64,000 nucleotides of DNA from Helianthus annuus (GCF_002127325.2 NC_035449.2:141566820-141630819), one strand, 5' to 3'. Shown: positions 23,316-34,373, numbered from the stretch's first letter. Translations and numbers: made by a program. Notes: a model not told the origin generated them from the letters alone.

Positions 23316-24363
23316 TAGACATCGTCACAGGCTCAACACAACGAATTCGAGTCTCACACGTTCTTAGATCTCTAAAGCTTAGAATCACGTCGTATCTCTC
23401 GTCACGTAACACATATAATCACATAAGCACATAATCATAGAGGCACATAAGCACAGAAGCAATTAGGGCACATAAGCAATTAAGCAAATAGAGCACTTAA
23501 TTTCCTAAACACGTACGCGATTTTATCACAGAGGCTGTCAGAAAACAGAAACCTATAACCACAAGTCGAGTGTCGTTCGTTTTGCATATCGGATAGCATC
23601 ACATTATATCGTCTAACTTAGTCGTATAGCGTAGCATAGCACACTGGTCTCGTTTAGATCACATCAACAGGGATTTGAATCGAGATAGGATAGCAACAAA
23701 AGTCACGCAGATTGATAACAAATGGAGTAACCAACGAATCTTAAAACACGTAAACAGGTAAATCATATAAAATCAACAAAGCAACACTTAAAATCGGAAA
23801 ATGGATTGTCTGCGGCTACTAGACTTTGACTAACCATGGCAATTTAACTATTCACAGTTGACTTGTCGTCACTTTCGACTCTAGGGGACATGTTTCTGCC
23901 TCGATTCTCGGGCATTACGCATGCGCATTCTAGGCCATACTCGTGAGTTCAGATCGTTGGAGTCCGTCAATTGCCTTGGCGAGATAAAATAAAGTCGGAA
24001 TAACTGCCAAGGTTAGGGTTTCACCCCTAGCTTAGCAATTTCTTCCTTGTTTCAAGAAAATTTGGAGGAAAGTTTTCATCAAATTACGGGTTTCAGCCCT
24101 AATTTGGTATAATTCTCCCCCGTTTGTTGATAGAAAATCGCACAATTAATTGGCAAAAATTCGTAATTTAGGCAGGAATTTGCGGGTTTCACTCCTAATC
24201 CCGTCCAAATCACGAAATTTGGCTCGGAGTTCGGATGTAATGATAGAAGGAAACAACATAAAATAAGCACATAAACTTGGTCTCTTGGTTCCTAACTATA
24301 GTCTAGGTCTCTAAGACAGCGATCCGGACTAGATCGTGTCTAACCTAATTCCCTATAGTTATG
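23316..24363 (-). other. 5' leader of the complete Ty3 element
   Basis: About 1.05 kb of noncoding RNA leader lies between primer-binding site and gag. On the plus strand it holds three imperfect copies of GGGTTTCA(C/G)CCCTAA near 24014, 24086 and 24182, separated by about 70-100 bp. A packaging or dimerisation role is possible but not shown. Confidence 0.7.
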
Positions 24364-24375
24364 GCTCTGATACCA
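24364..24375 (-). promoter_or_regulatory. Primer-binding site, initiator tRNA-Met type
   Basis: The minus strand reads TGGTATCAGAGC, complementary to the 3' end of plant initiator tRNA-Met, three bases inside the 5' LTR. Confidence 0.95.
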
Positions 24376-24378
24376 ATC

Positions 24379-27182
24379 TGTCACACCCCAACCGATGGCG
24401 GAATCATCGGGGCGCGGCACTGAGCGAAACAGATTGTTCAGAAGTTTCCACAACAACTATCATACAATTCAGTTATATAACACGTCCCATACCGTGTCCC
24501 AAATAATAACAAGTTATCATAGAAATCAACTAAACAATATGGGAACTGTTCCGACAACTCAAATCCTTAATTATTACAGACCGAAAATAAATATTGTTTT
24601 AAGACTTCTAGACGGCTAACTATAGATCTTACTGACTACAGGTGCCAGTACAAGATCTACAGATAATTATGGCCCTGGGTCAGGTACGTGGACACTGTCC
24701 TAAGGTCACAAACTCCTAGAAGCTTATTATTGCCTCGCTTCCCTAGCACGCTAGTAGCTTAAACACCTGTCACATACGTTAAAATAAAAGTCAATACATA
24801 TAATGTAAAGGTGAGTACACAAGTTTGATATAGCATATAGAGTTCGAATAGTTTACGCATAACCAAGCACGTACACAAGGGCAAACGATGCATGTAAATT
24901 ATCAACATGGGACCATCGATACCAACGACTTCGAGTTGACTGTCCGAGACAGTTCGCAATACATGATTACCACCGTAATCCATGCAAGTAATTGTCCTTA
25001 GCAACCCCCGTGTGAACGGGTGCTGAGTCCAAACTATAGTACTACGTTGCTAAAGCAGGTAGATAGCACTCCACGTGTAAACATAATAAACAGCAATCAT
25101 TTAGACAAGTAATACATGCAAGTAGGTTAGCGTTCAAATAGTTTGTGTTGTTCGTGAATTTGATAGATTACGTATGTAACACCCAAAAGTGCTGAAAACA
25201 AAAAGGGATCGAGTATACTCACAGTGGTTGATTGTGGATTGAAGGGAGCACTGAGAATAGGTTAGCCTGAATAGTTCGATAACACAACGATGAGTAACGC
25301 GGAAAAAAAAAAATAAACAATGTACTTGGATCGAGTAGGCCATTCGATCGGACAGCAGTTCGATCGAATGGGCTGTTCGATCGGTTTGAAAGTCCGTTCG
25401 AACATCCATTCGATCGGCCGGCTGGCTCGATCGGCTGGTTCCTTCAAGTGGATTGTTTCTTCCTTTGATGTGAAGGATGTGTTTGTGTATGATGGTTTGT
25501 ACTACCTTTCAAGTTGGCCGATCGAACAGCTGTTCGATCGGTTAGCCCAACCGATCGGTTAGCATTGCAGACTTGGCAAGATGTCACTCGATCGGTTAGC
25601 ATGCTCGATCGGGTGACATTCCAATGTTTCAAAAAGTCTAAGTGTTTTAAAGTATAGTATCTCATGATCCGAGCAGTAGTGATTACAATCGAGTGGCGTA
25701 GTCGATCGAACAGTACCTCGTCAATACTACACTTTTGTGAGTTGGTGGGTCTAAGTGCTAGTCGATCGGTTAGCCTAACCGATCGGCTGGCATAGTCGTT
25801 CGGTTGGGCTGTTCGATCGAACAGCCTAGCCGTTCGGCCAGCTTCTCGATTCGGTTAACCTATCACTTAACACTTGGTTATTCCCGTTAATTGTGGATGT
25901 TTTAGAGATATTTTGACTACGAGTTGAACCACAAAGCTGAAGTCCCTACTTAGTCTACTGACTCGAGCAGGAATCACCCAAACTCGGTCAGAGACGGTTT
26001 GGAATCCAAGTTTAACGTTTAACCCGAAATCGGTATATCTCCCGGTAGAACCCGAATCTTGAACCATGTGTTTGTTTAGAATGGTTTATAAATCGGTTCA
26101 AGTCTCGTTTTCACCTTTTTGAGTGTAAAAGAGTTGAAAGATAGATGAAAACCCATCTTCCAATCCTTTTCCACCGTGAAATGTTAAGATCTTTGGAAGA
26201 TTTTAAGTTATTGATGTGGAAATCGGTTAGATCTAGCTTATTCATGGTTGAATGAAGTCAAGAACATGAAGTTCTTGATGAACACCAAGAACACCATGAT
26301 GACATCACTCAAGAACACCTAGATCTTGGTGATTTCATGGATGAAATTCAGATTTTGAAAGATAGAAAGATGGAGAATCGATTAATGAACAAAAACGTAC
26401 AAGGATTAGAGCGAAATACTTACCGGTTTGAGAGAAATCTGAGATTTAGTGAGAAGAAGAGGCTGGTCGGTCAGAGCTTTTCCAAAAGTGGAAAGGTTGA
26501 CAAAGACAGCCCTATTTATAGGCTTCCAAAAGAGGAAAGGGTCAGCTGATCGAACAGCATCCCTGATCGAGCAGCTGTCCGATCGAACAGCCTGTTCGAT
26601 CGGCTAGCCTGTTCGATCAGGTTGCCCTGTTCGATCGGCTTGCCTGGTTTTGAGTGTTTCGCGACGATTTTTGATATTTCGAGTTCGATGAACGATGATT
26701 TGAGAATGATAGAATTCCTAATCAAATTACTTTTAGTCCCAACTACTTTATCTAGCATACAAGCATCCTTACAACCATTTCGGGTTCGATATCCTATTGA
26801 GTTTGATTCACCTTTGAGTCTTGATTGATTTGATTGATTCACCACACACTTTAACATAAAAGTAAACATGCACAAGTAACACATAAGGTACACACACACG
26901 TGTAAAAGTACTAAAATTATCCACACTTGAGTTCGATGATTGATTTGACTAGCTTGATTATTGATTGACTAGCTTTATTGCATTGTTACTTCCTATCATT
27001 CACAGTCGGTCGTTGATTCACAGTTCGATTATCGGTCGATTAGTTTGATTATACAACACTTACTCCAAATAATACGAAAATCAAAATGAAACTAAAATGA
27101 AATTAATCTTTATTAATCTTTAATTCCAATAACAGTCAACACTTGACTTTGACTTGACTTTTGGAAAACACGGGGTGTTACA
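24379..27182 (-). repeat. 5' LTR of the complete Ty3 element (family B)
   Basis: Copy of the LTR at 15794-18596, collinear throughout, with one extra A in a homopolymer. For a minus-strand element this right-hand copy is the promoter LTR. It is followed on the element's strand by the primer-binding site. The palindrome clusters are at about 25326-25851 and 26541-26646. Confidence 0.95.
26513..26520 (-). promoter_or_regulatory. TATA box of the 5' LTR (family B)
   Basis: The minus strand reads TATAAATA inside CTATAAATAGGGCT. The same sequence is at 17927-17934 in the 3' LTR. A cluster of GATCGAAC/GTTCGATC palindromes begins about 20 bp upstream on the element's strand, which suggests a compact promoter. 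Confidence 0.7.
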
Positions 27183-27187
27183 AGGTG
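27183..27187. other. Target-site duplication AGGTG (right)
   Basis: Identical to 15789-15793 on the other side of the complete Ty3 element. Confidence 0.95.
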
Positions 27188-28200
27188 GGTGGCGGGTGAC
27201 TGCAGAGGCGGGGATGGTTGGCGGCTGTGACGGGGAATAAAAAATCTATTAACATGAACTTCCTATAGTCCCGTTTTTCTAAAAATTCTACAATAATATA
27301 AAATATGAAACCACGGAATTACGCGAAGTAAGCAATTTTCACGAAAGTTCACGTGATTACACACAATGCACGTAAATACCGAAAAACATATAATTTCACA
27401 TAATTCATATTATTTTTCTGGGATTATTATATCACTTAATCAACAGTATTCGGAGACAGACTCATGTGTGGTTCGCTAATTCTCTGAATTACCGTTATGT
27501 GAGTGTTGGTGTAATTACTAACACACTTAATTAACCCTAATCAGGTGTAATGTATAAATAAATGTTTGTGATGATGTTAAAGATAATGAAGTTGTGTTAA
27601 CCATGTTAACCTGAAAATACTGCATATCAAAATTTAGCCAATAACGTCAGGCTTAGAGATGGCAAGCAAATAACACCGAGGGCACCACTACTCTTCAGTT
27701 TAGTGATGATATTCCAAGCTACCCAACTAGATTTATTTTTTTATTTGATTATCTCCATCCTACATAAATCTTCTTCTAATAGATTTCATAGAAACATTTA
27801 CCTTCTTTGGAGCTTTGAAAAGTGCGAAAATAATACAACGTAGTACTACTATTTTTTTTCAACTGCGAAACTTCTATATATTTAAGGTTTTTGGGTATAT
27901 TTTAACGTATGTTAACTAACTCCACCTAAGTATCACATCAATCTTTTTTCCTCATTTCACTTTGCCACACTCTAAGGAAATGGTTTAATCCTATTAACTT
28001 CATTTAACCCTATCTTTTAGTGGTTTTTTGTCTAAAAAAGAAAATAATAACTAATTCAATATCTTAACATTGGGTTAACATGTTAACACATAACCCATTT
28101 AATGTCCTTTAACACAAGGAGGGAGTGGCTTGCAGTGTTAGTTAACATGTCATATCATTGTTAACAATCTAAATGTTAGAGTACACCCAAGGCCTAATAT
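27188..28200. other. AT-rich noncoding DNA
   Basis: The first 50 bp continue the GGT/GGCGG-rich target tract; the rest is AT-rich with no supported gene. Repeated GTTAAC/TTAACA words near 27900-28170 are low complexity. Confidence 0.5.
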
Positions 28201-28598
28201 AGACAGCGGCCAGCATAAAACGTAGTACTACTAATGTCTTATTTAAGTAAAGTAAGGCTACCACCAAAAGACAATATTTTATGCTTTCCAAGCACTCAAC
28301 TTGGATTTAAACTTTTTCAATAATTGGATCCCAAAGTTTAAATAATTTCATATTAGCACCACTTGCGAAACCAATTGTTGGTGTATGTATTGATATAGAA
28401 ACAGCGAGCCATCAAGAAACGGAGTACCATTGATGGCCGATTTAAGTAAAGTAAGGCTATCGCCAAAAGACAATATTTTATGCTTTCCAAGCACTCAACT
28501 TGGATTTAAACTTTTTTATAATCGGATTCCAATGTTTAGATAATTTCATATTAGCACCAGTCGTGAATCCAATCGTTGGTGTAAGTATATCACGTAAT
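28201..28598. repeat. 199-bp diverged tandem duplication
   Basis: Two head-to-tail copies (about 28201-28399 and 28400-28598) share long stretches such as TTTAAGTAAAGTAAGGCTA, GACAATATTTTATGC and CAAGCACTCAACTTGG, offset by 199 bp. Scattered substitutions show it is old. It has no coding potential. Confidence 0.8.
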
Positions 28599-28812
28599 CT
28601 TTGTAGTCATTTTAAACGGCTTTTCTCCCTCCAAACCAACCTTTGACGAGTAACTCACAAATTATCACAAACCGGTTGTGCTCGGTTTCTTTCTTAAGAA
28701 GTTCTTGTTGGACCGAGCCTTGCTCCTTCACGTTTTGTGTTTCTTCCTTCACTTGTAAGTTTTCACTGCCAAAATTCATGTCATCTTAAATAACATCTGT
28801 TTTGAATCCTTA

Positions 28813-29169
28813 GGGGGGGGACGGAGTGGATTCGGGGAGTTGATCGGTGAGTCACGTTCACCGATCGGTGAATGGATGCCGGGGTAAAATCGGTGAGCGG
28901 CGAGGGACATGATCGATGAGTATTCACCGAGTGTTTGAAGAGGAGAGAGGTGGGAGGGTGAGGGAATTAGGTAGGTCCCAACCTCTTCCAACCAATCACA
29001 AATTTATCTTCTTTTTTAAAAAAATAAATGTTTACCACTCTACATGTGTTTGACCATTGCCAATGATTGAGTGCAAAATGTGGAGTGGAGTGGGGACTTG
29101 ACATGAGATGATATTATTGGCTAGAAAATTGTTTAAACACTCCTCCTAGGGTGACCACTCCCTCCACCC
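28813..29169. mobile_element. Candidate PIF/Harbinger-type MITE
   Basis: The ends are imperfect inverted repeats (left GGGGGGGGACGGAGTGG, right reading inward on the other strand GGGTGGAGGGAGTGG). The trinucleotide TTA lies outside both ends (28810-28812 and 29170-29172), the usual PIF/Harbinger target duplication. A three-base match is weak evidence alone. The central part contains TCACCGATCGGTGA. The minus frame at 28776-28991 crosses the left boundary and is not a gene. Confidence 0.5.
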
Positions 29170-29172
29170 TTA

Positions 29173-30240
29173 ACATTATTTTTTTTATATATATTTTTCA
29201 CCCAAGATGTTGATAATTTAACAAAATCGTATTACAAAATTATGAATATTCAATTATCATGTTCATAGTTATAAAGTTGCATATTTTAGAAAGTATATAA
29301 TAAATGTTTTTCCTCTATTTAAACTTTCAACATTCATAACCAAAAGAGCTTGTTAGTATTATTGTCCTAATTACCAACACAAAGTAATCATGTTTTATTT
29401 TGTGGTGGCTCATGGAGTGTTTAGTCCACCGATCTCTCAGGCACCCAAAGTTCGTCAGAATTTTCTTTGTAATCATGAGAACCTATTATCAGAATACTAT
29501 TGAGACTCGCCAACACACTGATGTTATCACCTTGAGCGAGTCAAGTAGCTTTCAAAATGTTATGGTTGGAAACCAGTGAAAGCAAGATCGAACTTAAGAC
29601 CTAGTGGAATCAAATGCTACCACCACATAACACATTTGAACTTGAAGGTTATGTTTGTCCGAATTTACTACGCAAAAAGTGGGTTCTTTTTATACAGGGA
29701 AAAGCGTAAGCTGGACCCACCAAATTAACAATTGGCTGATTAAAAAACGTGAATTATCTTTTTTTAAAGTGAACTTTAATATAGAAAAAACATAACTTTT
29801 TTAGATGAAAACAAAAATTTACACTATATGCAAAAAAAACTTTAGTTCGAAAATTAGGAAAAGGCTGTGGGCATTTGTTGAACGATAACATGAGTTTTCT
29901 TATTATATGTAAAAATTAAAAAGTTATTATGTCAAGCCTCTAATGTTTGAAAAGGTTGGCGTGTCTGGCGAACTGCTAACACGAGGTGACAGTTGGGAGA
30001 GTGACGAGTAAAAAAAGCTTGTAGATTTAGCGAGCATGAACACGACCACAGTTAAGTGATATGTGCATATGCAACGCGTCTAAGACTACGCCTACGTGTT
30101 TTTGTGTGTCAAACAAGTTTCGTGCCCGTTGGTTAAGAAACAAGTAGCGCTATTGTCAACATCCTCACCATATGTAGAATATAAATAAGCCAAAGCGGTT
30201 TCTTTCTACTAAATAATAAAATATATCATTCAAACGATTT
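29173..30240. other. Noncoding DNA downstream of SEC61 beta
   Basis: AT-rich, with no supported gene. The last ~100 bp (about 30200-30305) are likely the 3' UTR and polyadenylation region of the minus-strand SEC61 beta gene, with AATAATAAAATATA on the plus strand. Confidence 0.5.
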
Positions 30241-30305
30241 CAAAAATCGACAAGGAAACATCTCAGGTCACTTAACCGAACAAAAAGCAGAACTCAAGAC
30301 TTACA

Positions 30306-30557
30306 TTAATCCTTACGGACAAAGTAGAGCTTACCCATGACATGAAGTACAGCAACAAATGCAATGAACCCAATGCTCATCACAAGAACAACATTTGGAG
30401 AGATCTTCAATCCAGGTGCATCATCGGTGTAGAACTGGAGCATGTTGCCAGCTGTCCCACCTGCCGCTCCACCAGTTCCGCCCGTTCTTCTCCTCCGTAA
30501 GTTGGCTGCAGCTGCTGCTGCACTTCCTCGTGGTGGAGCTGCCCCGTTTAAAGCCAT
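30306..30557 (-). CDS. SEC61B: Protein transport protein Sec61 subunit beta
   Basis: An 83-residue tail-anchored subunit of the Sec61 translocon, the channel through which proteins enter the endoplasmic reticulum. The order matches the family: Ala/Gly-rich N-terminus (1-20), a basic patch 'RRRRTGG' (about 21-27), a conserved cytosolic segment with '[16 protein letters not shown]' (about 39-54), one membrane helix near the C-terminus (about 55-75, '[18 protein letters not shown]') and a short lumenal tail ending 'YFVRKD'. The length is normal and the single coding exon is intact. The upstream end fits a 3' splice site (TAACAG) one base before the ATG, so the 5' UTR is probably split by a long intron reaching 31978. 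It is the only ordinary cellular gene seen in the window. Confidence 0.95.
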   Translation of the reverse strand: MALNGAAPPRGSAAAAAANLRRRRTGGTGGAAGGTAGNMLQFYTDDAPGLKISPNVVLVMSIGFIAFVAVLHVMGKLYFVRKD

Positions 30558-31049
30558 TCTGTTATATAGACCTAAAGCGTTAGATGATAATCTAAGGTTT
30601 TAACTTGTTTACTTATGAATAAGTTGACTTGGGTTGAGTTTTATCTCAAACATAAGATTTACAGCAAAGTTAATTTGTATGCATACAAAGTCCTGGATGG
30701 TTTAATTCAAAGATTCAATTATTACTGTGACAATATTGTTTTTCTAATCCTGTAAATCTAATGAGGGCTCATTTCAACCAGTCACTTATTATTTTGACAA
30801 TATTGTTTTTCTAATTCAGATTTTAGGCTTTGAATCAAATTCGAAGTTTTATTTTCAAACCGAACCAACCACAATATCCGAAATCACATACATAAACCCA
30901 AAAACTAGTCTTGATATTTAAGTTTCAAGTGCAAAATGAGGTACAATTACTATAAGTCTTGATAAAAACTGATTTAGTTGAAACAAAAAACAATTATGAA
31001 ATTATAGATAATCATCATCATCATACTCAGTAAATCTAACCAATAGCAA

Positions 31050-31200
31050 AGCTAAGGTGGGGGTCTGAGGAGGGTAAGATGTAGACAGCCTTACCTCTAC
31101 CCCTAGGAATAGAGAGGCTACTTTCAGTGAAACCCCCGGCTCGATAGTAGTTTTGCATCAAGCCTTGGACATAAGACACATAACACTCAGCAATTGAGAC
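31050..31200 (+). mobile_element. SINE-like insertion (Au-type core)
   Basis: Holds GGGTCTGAGGAGGGTAAGAT, then AGCCTTACCTCTACCCC and AGAGAGGCTACTTTCAG. These resemble the conserved body of plant tRNA-derived Au-type SINEs (GGGAGGGT...TGTACGCAGCCTTACCCC...AGAGGCTGTTTCC). It is diverged and truncated; the ends and target duplication were not defined. Confidence 0.5.
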
Positions 31201-31806
31201 AACTGCCGATTAGTGCATGTACCTCCTTGTCTTTCGGCTATCAACGCCACCACATGATGCATGATTAACCATCCACCTCTTTTAACGTTATTTTCATGAA
31301 ATTAGTAAAATAACGTTAAAATTAGTGCACTTTCACGTTTGCCCCCGAGCGCCCACACATATGTACATTATATGTGTACAGTACAAATGTATTCCTGATT
31401 ATCAAATAAAAAAATGTTTTAAATCAGTTGTATTGTTTTTAACAAATCCTCAAAAGATAATGATATAGTGATTATATCATAAGAAGCTCTTGACACAAAT
31501 CAACACAATTTATTTTAAGGTTCTCTAACCATTGTTGATATAGGGATGTTCATAAATTGTTGAAACCAACTGAAATGCCAAAAAGCATTCCGCCCATTTA
31601 ACATTTTATAATTTTCAGAATGTGTAGTTATGTTATAAATTCACATCGATTCCACTTTCAAGTTATAAATTCTAGTCAAATCTGACAACCTACATAAACA
31701 TCCCAACCAAAAATCAAATGAACAGAACAATTTCAATCACTTGATAAAACTTTCAATCAAAATAATCATCAAATTATCGATCAAATCAATTAAAGCGTAT
31801 CGAACA

Positions 31807-31922
31807 GATCTAAGTTAGGGTTCTACGAAGGTAAAGTTAACAGAAATCAGAGCGAAATTCAATAGATCTAAGTTAGGGTTCTACGAAGGTAAAGTTAACA
31901 GAAATCAGAGCGAAATTGAATG
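31807..31922. repeat. 58-bp tandem duplication in SEC61 beta leader intron
   Basis: Two almost identical copies (31807-31864 and 31865-31922) begin GATCTAAGTTAGGG and include GAAATCAGAGCGAAATT. It lies about 60 bp inside the predicted donor end of the intron. Confidence 0.85.
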
Positions 31923-32073
31923 ATTGGTGAATAGAACAAACGATGATTAGATGTGAGGAATAGAAATATTCAACAAACCTTGATTGAAAGCTCTTTTGCG
32001 TTGGAAGAGATCTCGAATGCCGATTTGTCAACAAAGATGGTTTACTTTTGAGCGTTAACTATTGTAGGCTGCT

Positions 32074-32107
32074 ACGTCACTCCAACCAATCGCTGTTTGC
32101 CACGTGG
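32074..32107 (-). promoter_or_regulatory. ER-stress element (ERSE), G-box and TGACGT motif
   Basis: CCAAT at 32086-32090, nine bases, then CCACG at 32100-32104 is an exact CCAAT-N9-CCACG ER-stress response element (plus-strand reading). It overlaps the palindromic G-box CCACGTGG (32100-32107). A TGACGT core, as in plant unfolded-protein-response elements, lies at 32074-32079 on the minus strand. All lie within about 70 bp of the predicted SEC61 beta leader exon. Known biology: NF-Y and bZIP factors bind such elements during ER stress. The link to this gene is inference from position. Confidence 0.65.
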
Positions 32108-32269
32108 AAATTATGGTTTTCGTTTTAGCATTTGTTGTTGGTAAATGGGCCTTCGGTGGGTCAAACGTACTGTTAGCCTGTTAGGTTAACATGCGGCCCA
32201 AGTTGGTTTGAGTAAGACATGAATAAAGTAATAGTTAGTTAATCAAATAAATAGTCTTGTGTTACGATT

Positions 32270-33945
32270 TTAGCTTTTAACTTTGTAATATAGCCTATCC
32301 TTCTCTAAAAGCTGGGTTATCGGGCGGGCGATTTTAGAAAAATCACGAATAAACCTACGATGAAATCTTGCATGTCCTAGAAAACTCATAATCGATTTCA
32401 CTGAAGTAGGCGGCGGGAGCTTGGAAATGGTATCAATTTTGGCTTTGTCAACCTCAAGCCCCGCCTGTGAAATCTTGTGCCCCAGCACAATTCCCCCACG
32501 AACCATAAAATAACACTTCTCCCAGTTAAGCGTCATATTCGTCCCCCCGCATTGAGTAAACACACGATCTAGATTACGCAGACATAGATCGAAAGAACTA
32601 CGGAACACAGAAAAATCATCCATAATGACCTACATGAAGTCCTCGATCATCTCGTTAAAAATAGCCACTGTTAGGAAACTTTATCTGTAAGTATTGAAGA
32701 AAATCTCAATCAACTGGATCTCTGAAGAAGATAACAGTCCTGAAGAACACAACAAGATGAAGAAAAACAGTTGGGACAACCAAAAAGCAAAGTATCTACT
32801 ACAAAGAATCTCAAGTTGATAAAAGAGTTGATTTGGATTATCAGAGAAGGACGTTTCTGATGGATCTGATGATATTTCTGATGAAATATCATTAGTTTCT
32901 GACAAATTCTGATCATCAATTTTTCTGATGATTTGTTCACCAGAATTTCTAATGAAGTGGCTTATCAGAAATTCTGATGACAGACCCACTTGTCTAAAAT
33001 CACAACTCTATCCTGCCACCCATGACCAAAGCATGACATTATTGGTTTTCATGATTACAAATGCAACTTGAACGATGAATTCAATGAATATGTCAAATTG
33101 CTACTTTATGCAGGACTTATTGCATGAATAAACAATTGTTTATTCATGCCCACAGCCGTCTATAAATAGAAGGCTCGAGAGGCAGAAGATACTTGAGTTT
33201 GAAGCCTAGCATTCACATACATACACTCAAACTCCAACTGCTCTTCTCACTCACAGAAATCAAGATTCATTTGTATTAGATAATAATCTTACAATCACCT
33301 TGTTAAACTAGTTTGTTTCAAAGTGATATAAACTTGATAATTCTGTAGGTCTTGTTTCTTGAAAGTCTGATTTCCATTTCCGCACATCTTTTTCACATAT
33401 ACTGAAATCACTTGCCATATTACGTAAAAAGAAGTTGTTAAGGCCATACTGGGTCCAACAGCCACCATACAACGCTGGAAAGTGGCTGGAGGGTTACACA
33501 ACCCAAACGGCATGCGTCGATACGCAAACATGCCATGGGGGCATGTAAATGTGGTTTTCTCATGATCCTCCGATGAGATGTGGATCTGGAAATAACCCGA
33601 AAAGCCGTCAAGAAAGCAATAAAATTGCTGACCCGACAAACACTCCAGCATCTGGTCAGTGAACGGCAAAGGAAAATGATCATTTCGAGTAGCATCATTG
33701 AGTCTACGATAGTCTATGCAAACTTTCCAGTCGGTGACGGTCCGGGTGGGTATCAACTCATTCTTCTCGTTGACGACCACAGTCATTCCCCCTTTCTTAG
33801 GGACCACCTGGACGGGATGCAGAATCAGATATCGGGTAATAAGCCCTGTATCCAGCAGCTTTATCACCTCCTTCTTCACAACCTCCTGCATATTAGGGTT
33901 TAACCTCCTCTGAGGCTGAACCGCCGGCTTAAACTCCTCTTCCAT
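32270..33945 (-). pseudogene. Ty3/Gypsy Athila/Tat-type RT fragment, split by a solo LTR
   Basis: Two minus-strand pieces of one reverse transcriptase. The N-terminal piece is 33461-33945 ('VPKKGGMTVV', 'VCIDYRRLNDATRNDHFPLP', 'MPFGLCNPPATFQRCM'). The C-terminal piece is 32270-32668 (catalytic 'FMDDFSVF'-like region reading 'IMDDFSVF', 'FLGHARFHRRFI'). Removing the solo LTR and one copy of its target duplication joins the reading frame exactly at 'QRCMVA'. A stop codon (32630-32632) just before the catalytic Asp pair, and the absence of gag, RNase H and integrase, show an old fragment. The sequence type ('KNELIPTRTVTDW', 'EKTTFTCPHG') is that of the Athila/Tat group. Confidence 0.85.
32669..33460 (+). 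mobile_element. Solo LTR of the Ty1/Copia SIRE-type family
   Basis: A 792-bp TG...CA block (TGTTAGGAAACTTT ... CTGGGTCCAACA) with the target duplication GCCAC at 32664-32668 and 33461-33465. It matches the 5' LTR of the Ty1 element at 35634-36388 over its whole length, with roughly 2-3 percent differences by eye. It carries the LTR's TATA box at 33161-33168. It has no internal region. Confidence 0.95.
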
Positions 33946-34373
33946 CAGGATCTTATTGATAGGATCCGAGTTTGAATTGTTGCGAATGTTTAAGATGAAT
34001 AATGAAAGAAGATAAACAAATATGGAAATAACGCAGCGGAAAATTAAACTTTAAATCACAACAATGGAAGATTTGCTTTTGTCATCACGCTTTTCATTGA
34101 AAGATTGTAACTAAAACGATTCCATGTATGCATAGAATTACAAACTCCCCCTCAGCCTAAGATCACTCCTATTTGTTCGTACAAAATGTCAAGATGGAAA
34201 GTGATAACTAGAACAGTACATGCACTGTTCTACTTATAGTACAATACAAACATCTGAAGCATCTTGACTGACGTCACCTAGACAATGACATCTAATGACT
34301 TCTAACATCTACTAAGCCTAAGCACTGTTACATTGAAAACTATGATGAGCAACATCTGTTGAGTAATCCTATA
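33946..34373. other. Noncoding DNA of unknown origin
   Basis: No coding frame or recognised repeat. The Athila/Tat similarity stops near 33970 and the truncated LTR starts near 34374. CAGTACATGCACTG at about 34215 is palindromic but isolated. Confidence 0.4.

Larger units (their letters stand above)
15794..27182 (-). mobile_element. Complete Ty3/Gypsy element, Tekay/Del-type chromovirus
   Basis: This full-length 11.4-kb element is in reverse orientation. It has two LTRs of 2803 and 2804 bp, a tRNA-iMet-type primer-binding site (24364-24375), a 1543-aa gag-pol frame without interruption (18684-23315), a polypurine tract (18597-18610) and the exact 5-bp target duplication AGGTG. By eye the LTRs differ by one base (G at about 16614 against A at about 25199) and one A in a homopolymer (near 16720/25310), so insertion is very recent. 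Every structural part needed for transposition appears intact. It lies in a GGT-rich low-complexity tract. Confidence 0.95.
30559..31978 (-). other. Probable 5'UTR intron of SEC61 beta
   Basis: On the minus strand a donor (AATCAAG|GTTTGTTG at 31979/31978) and an acceptor (TATAACAG, ending at 30559) bracket 1420 bp of AT-rich sequence just before the ATG. A 5'UTR leader intron is common in plant housekeeping genes, and the untranslated exon would be about 31979 to 32040. The intron contains a SINE-like insertion and a 58-bp tandem duplication. The boundaries are predicted from motifs only. Confidence 0.6.

Noticed and set aside
28776..28991. 71-codon minus frame
   Set aside because: It spans the left boundary of the MITE candidate, has no recognisable motif, and its overlap with inverted-repeat DNA explains the open frame.
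32681..32989. 102-codon and 76-codon minus frames in the Ty1 LTR (also 35594-35917)
   Set aside because: Antisense readings of the LTR. The second ends in '[14 protein letters not shown]' only because of the inverted pol fragment, which is reported as a rearrangement.
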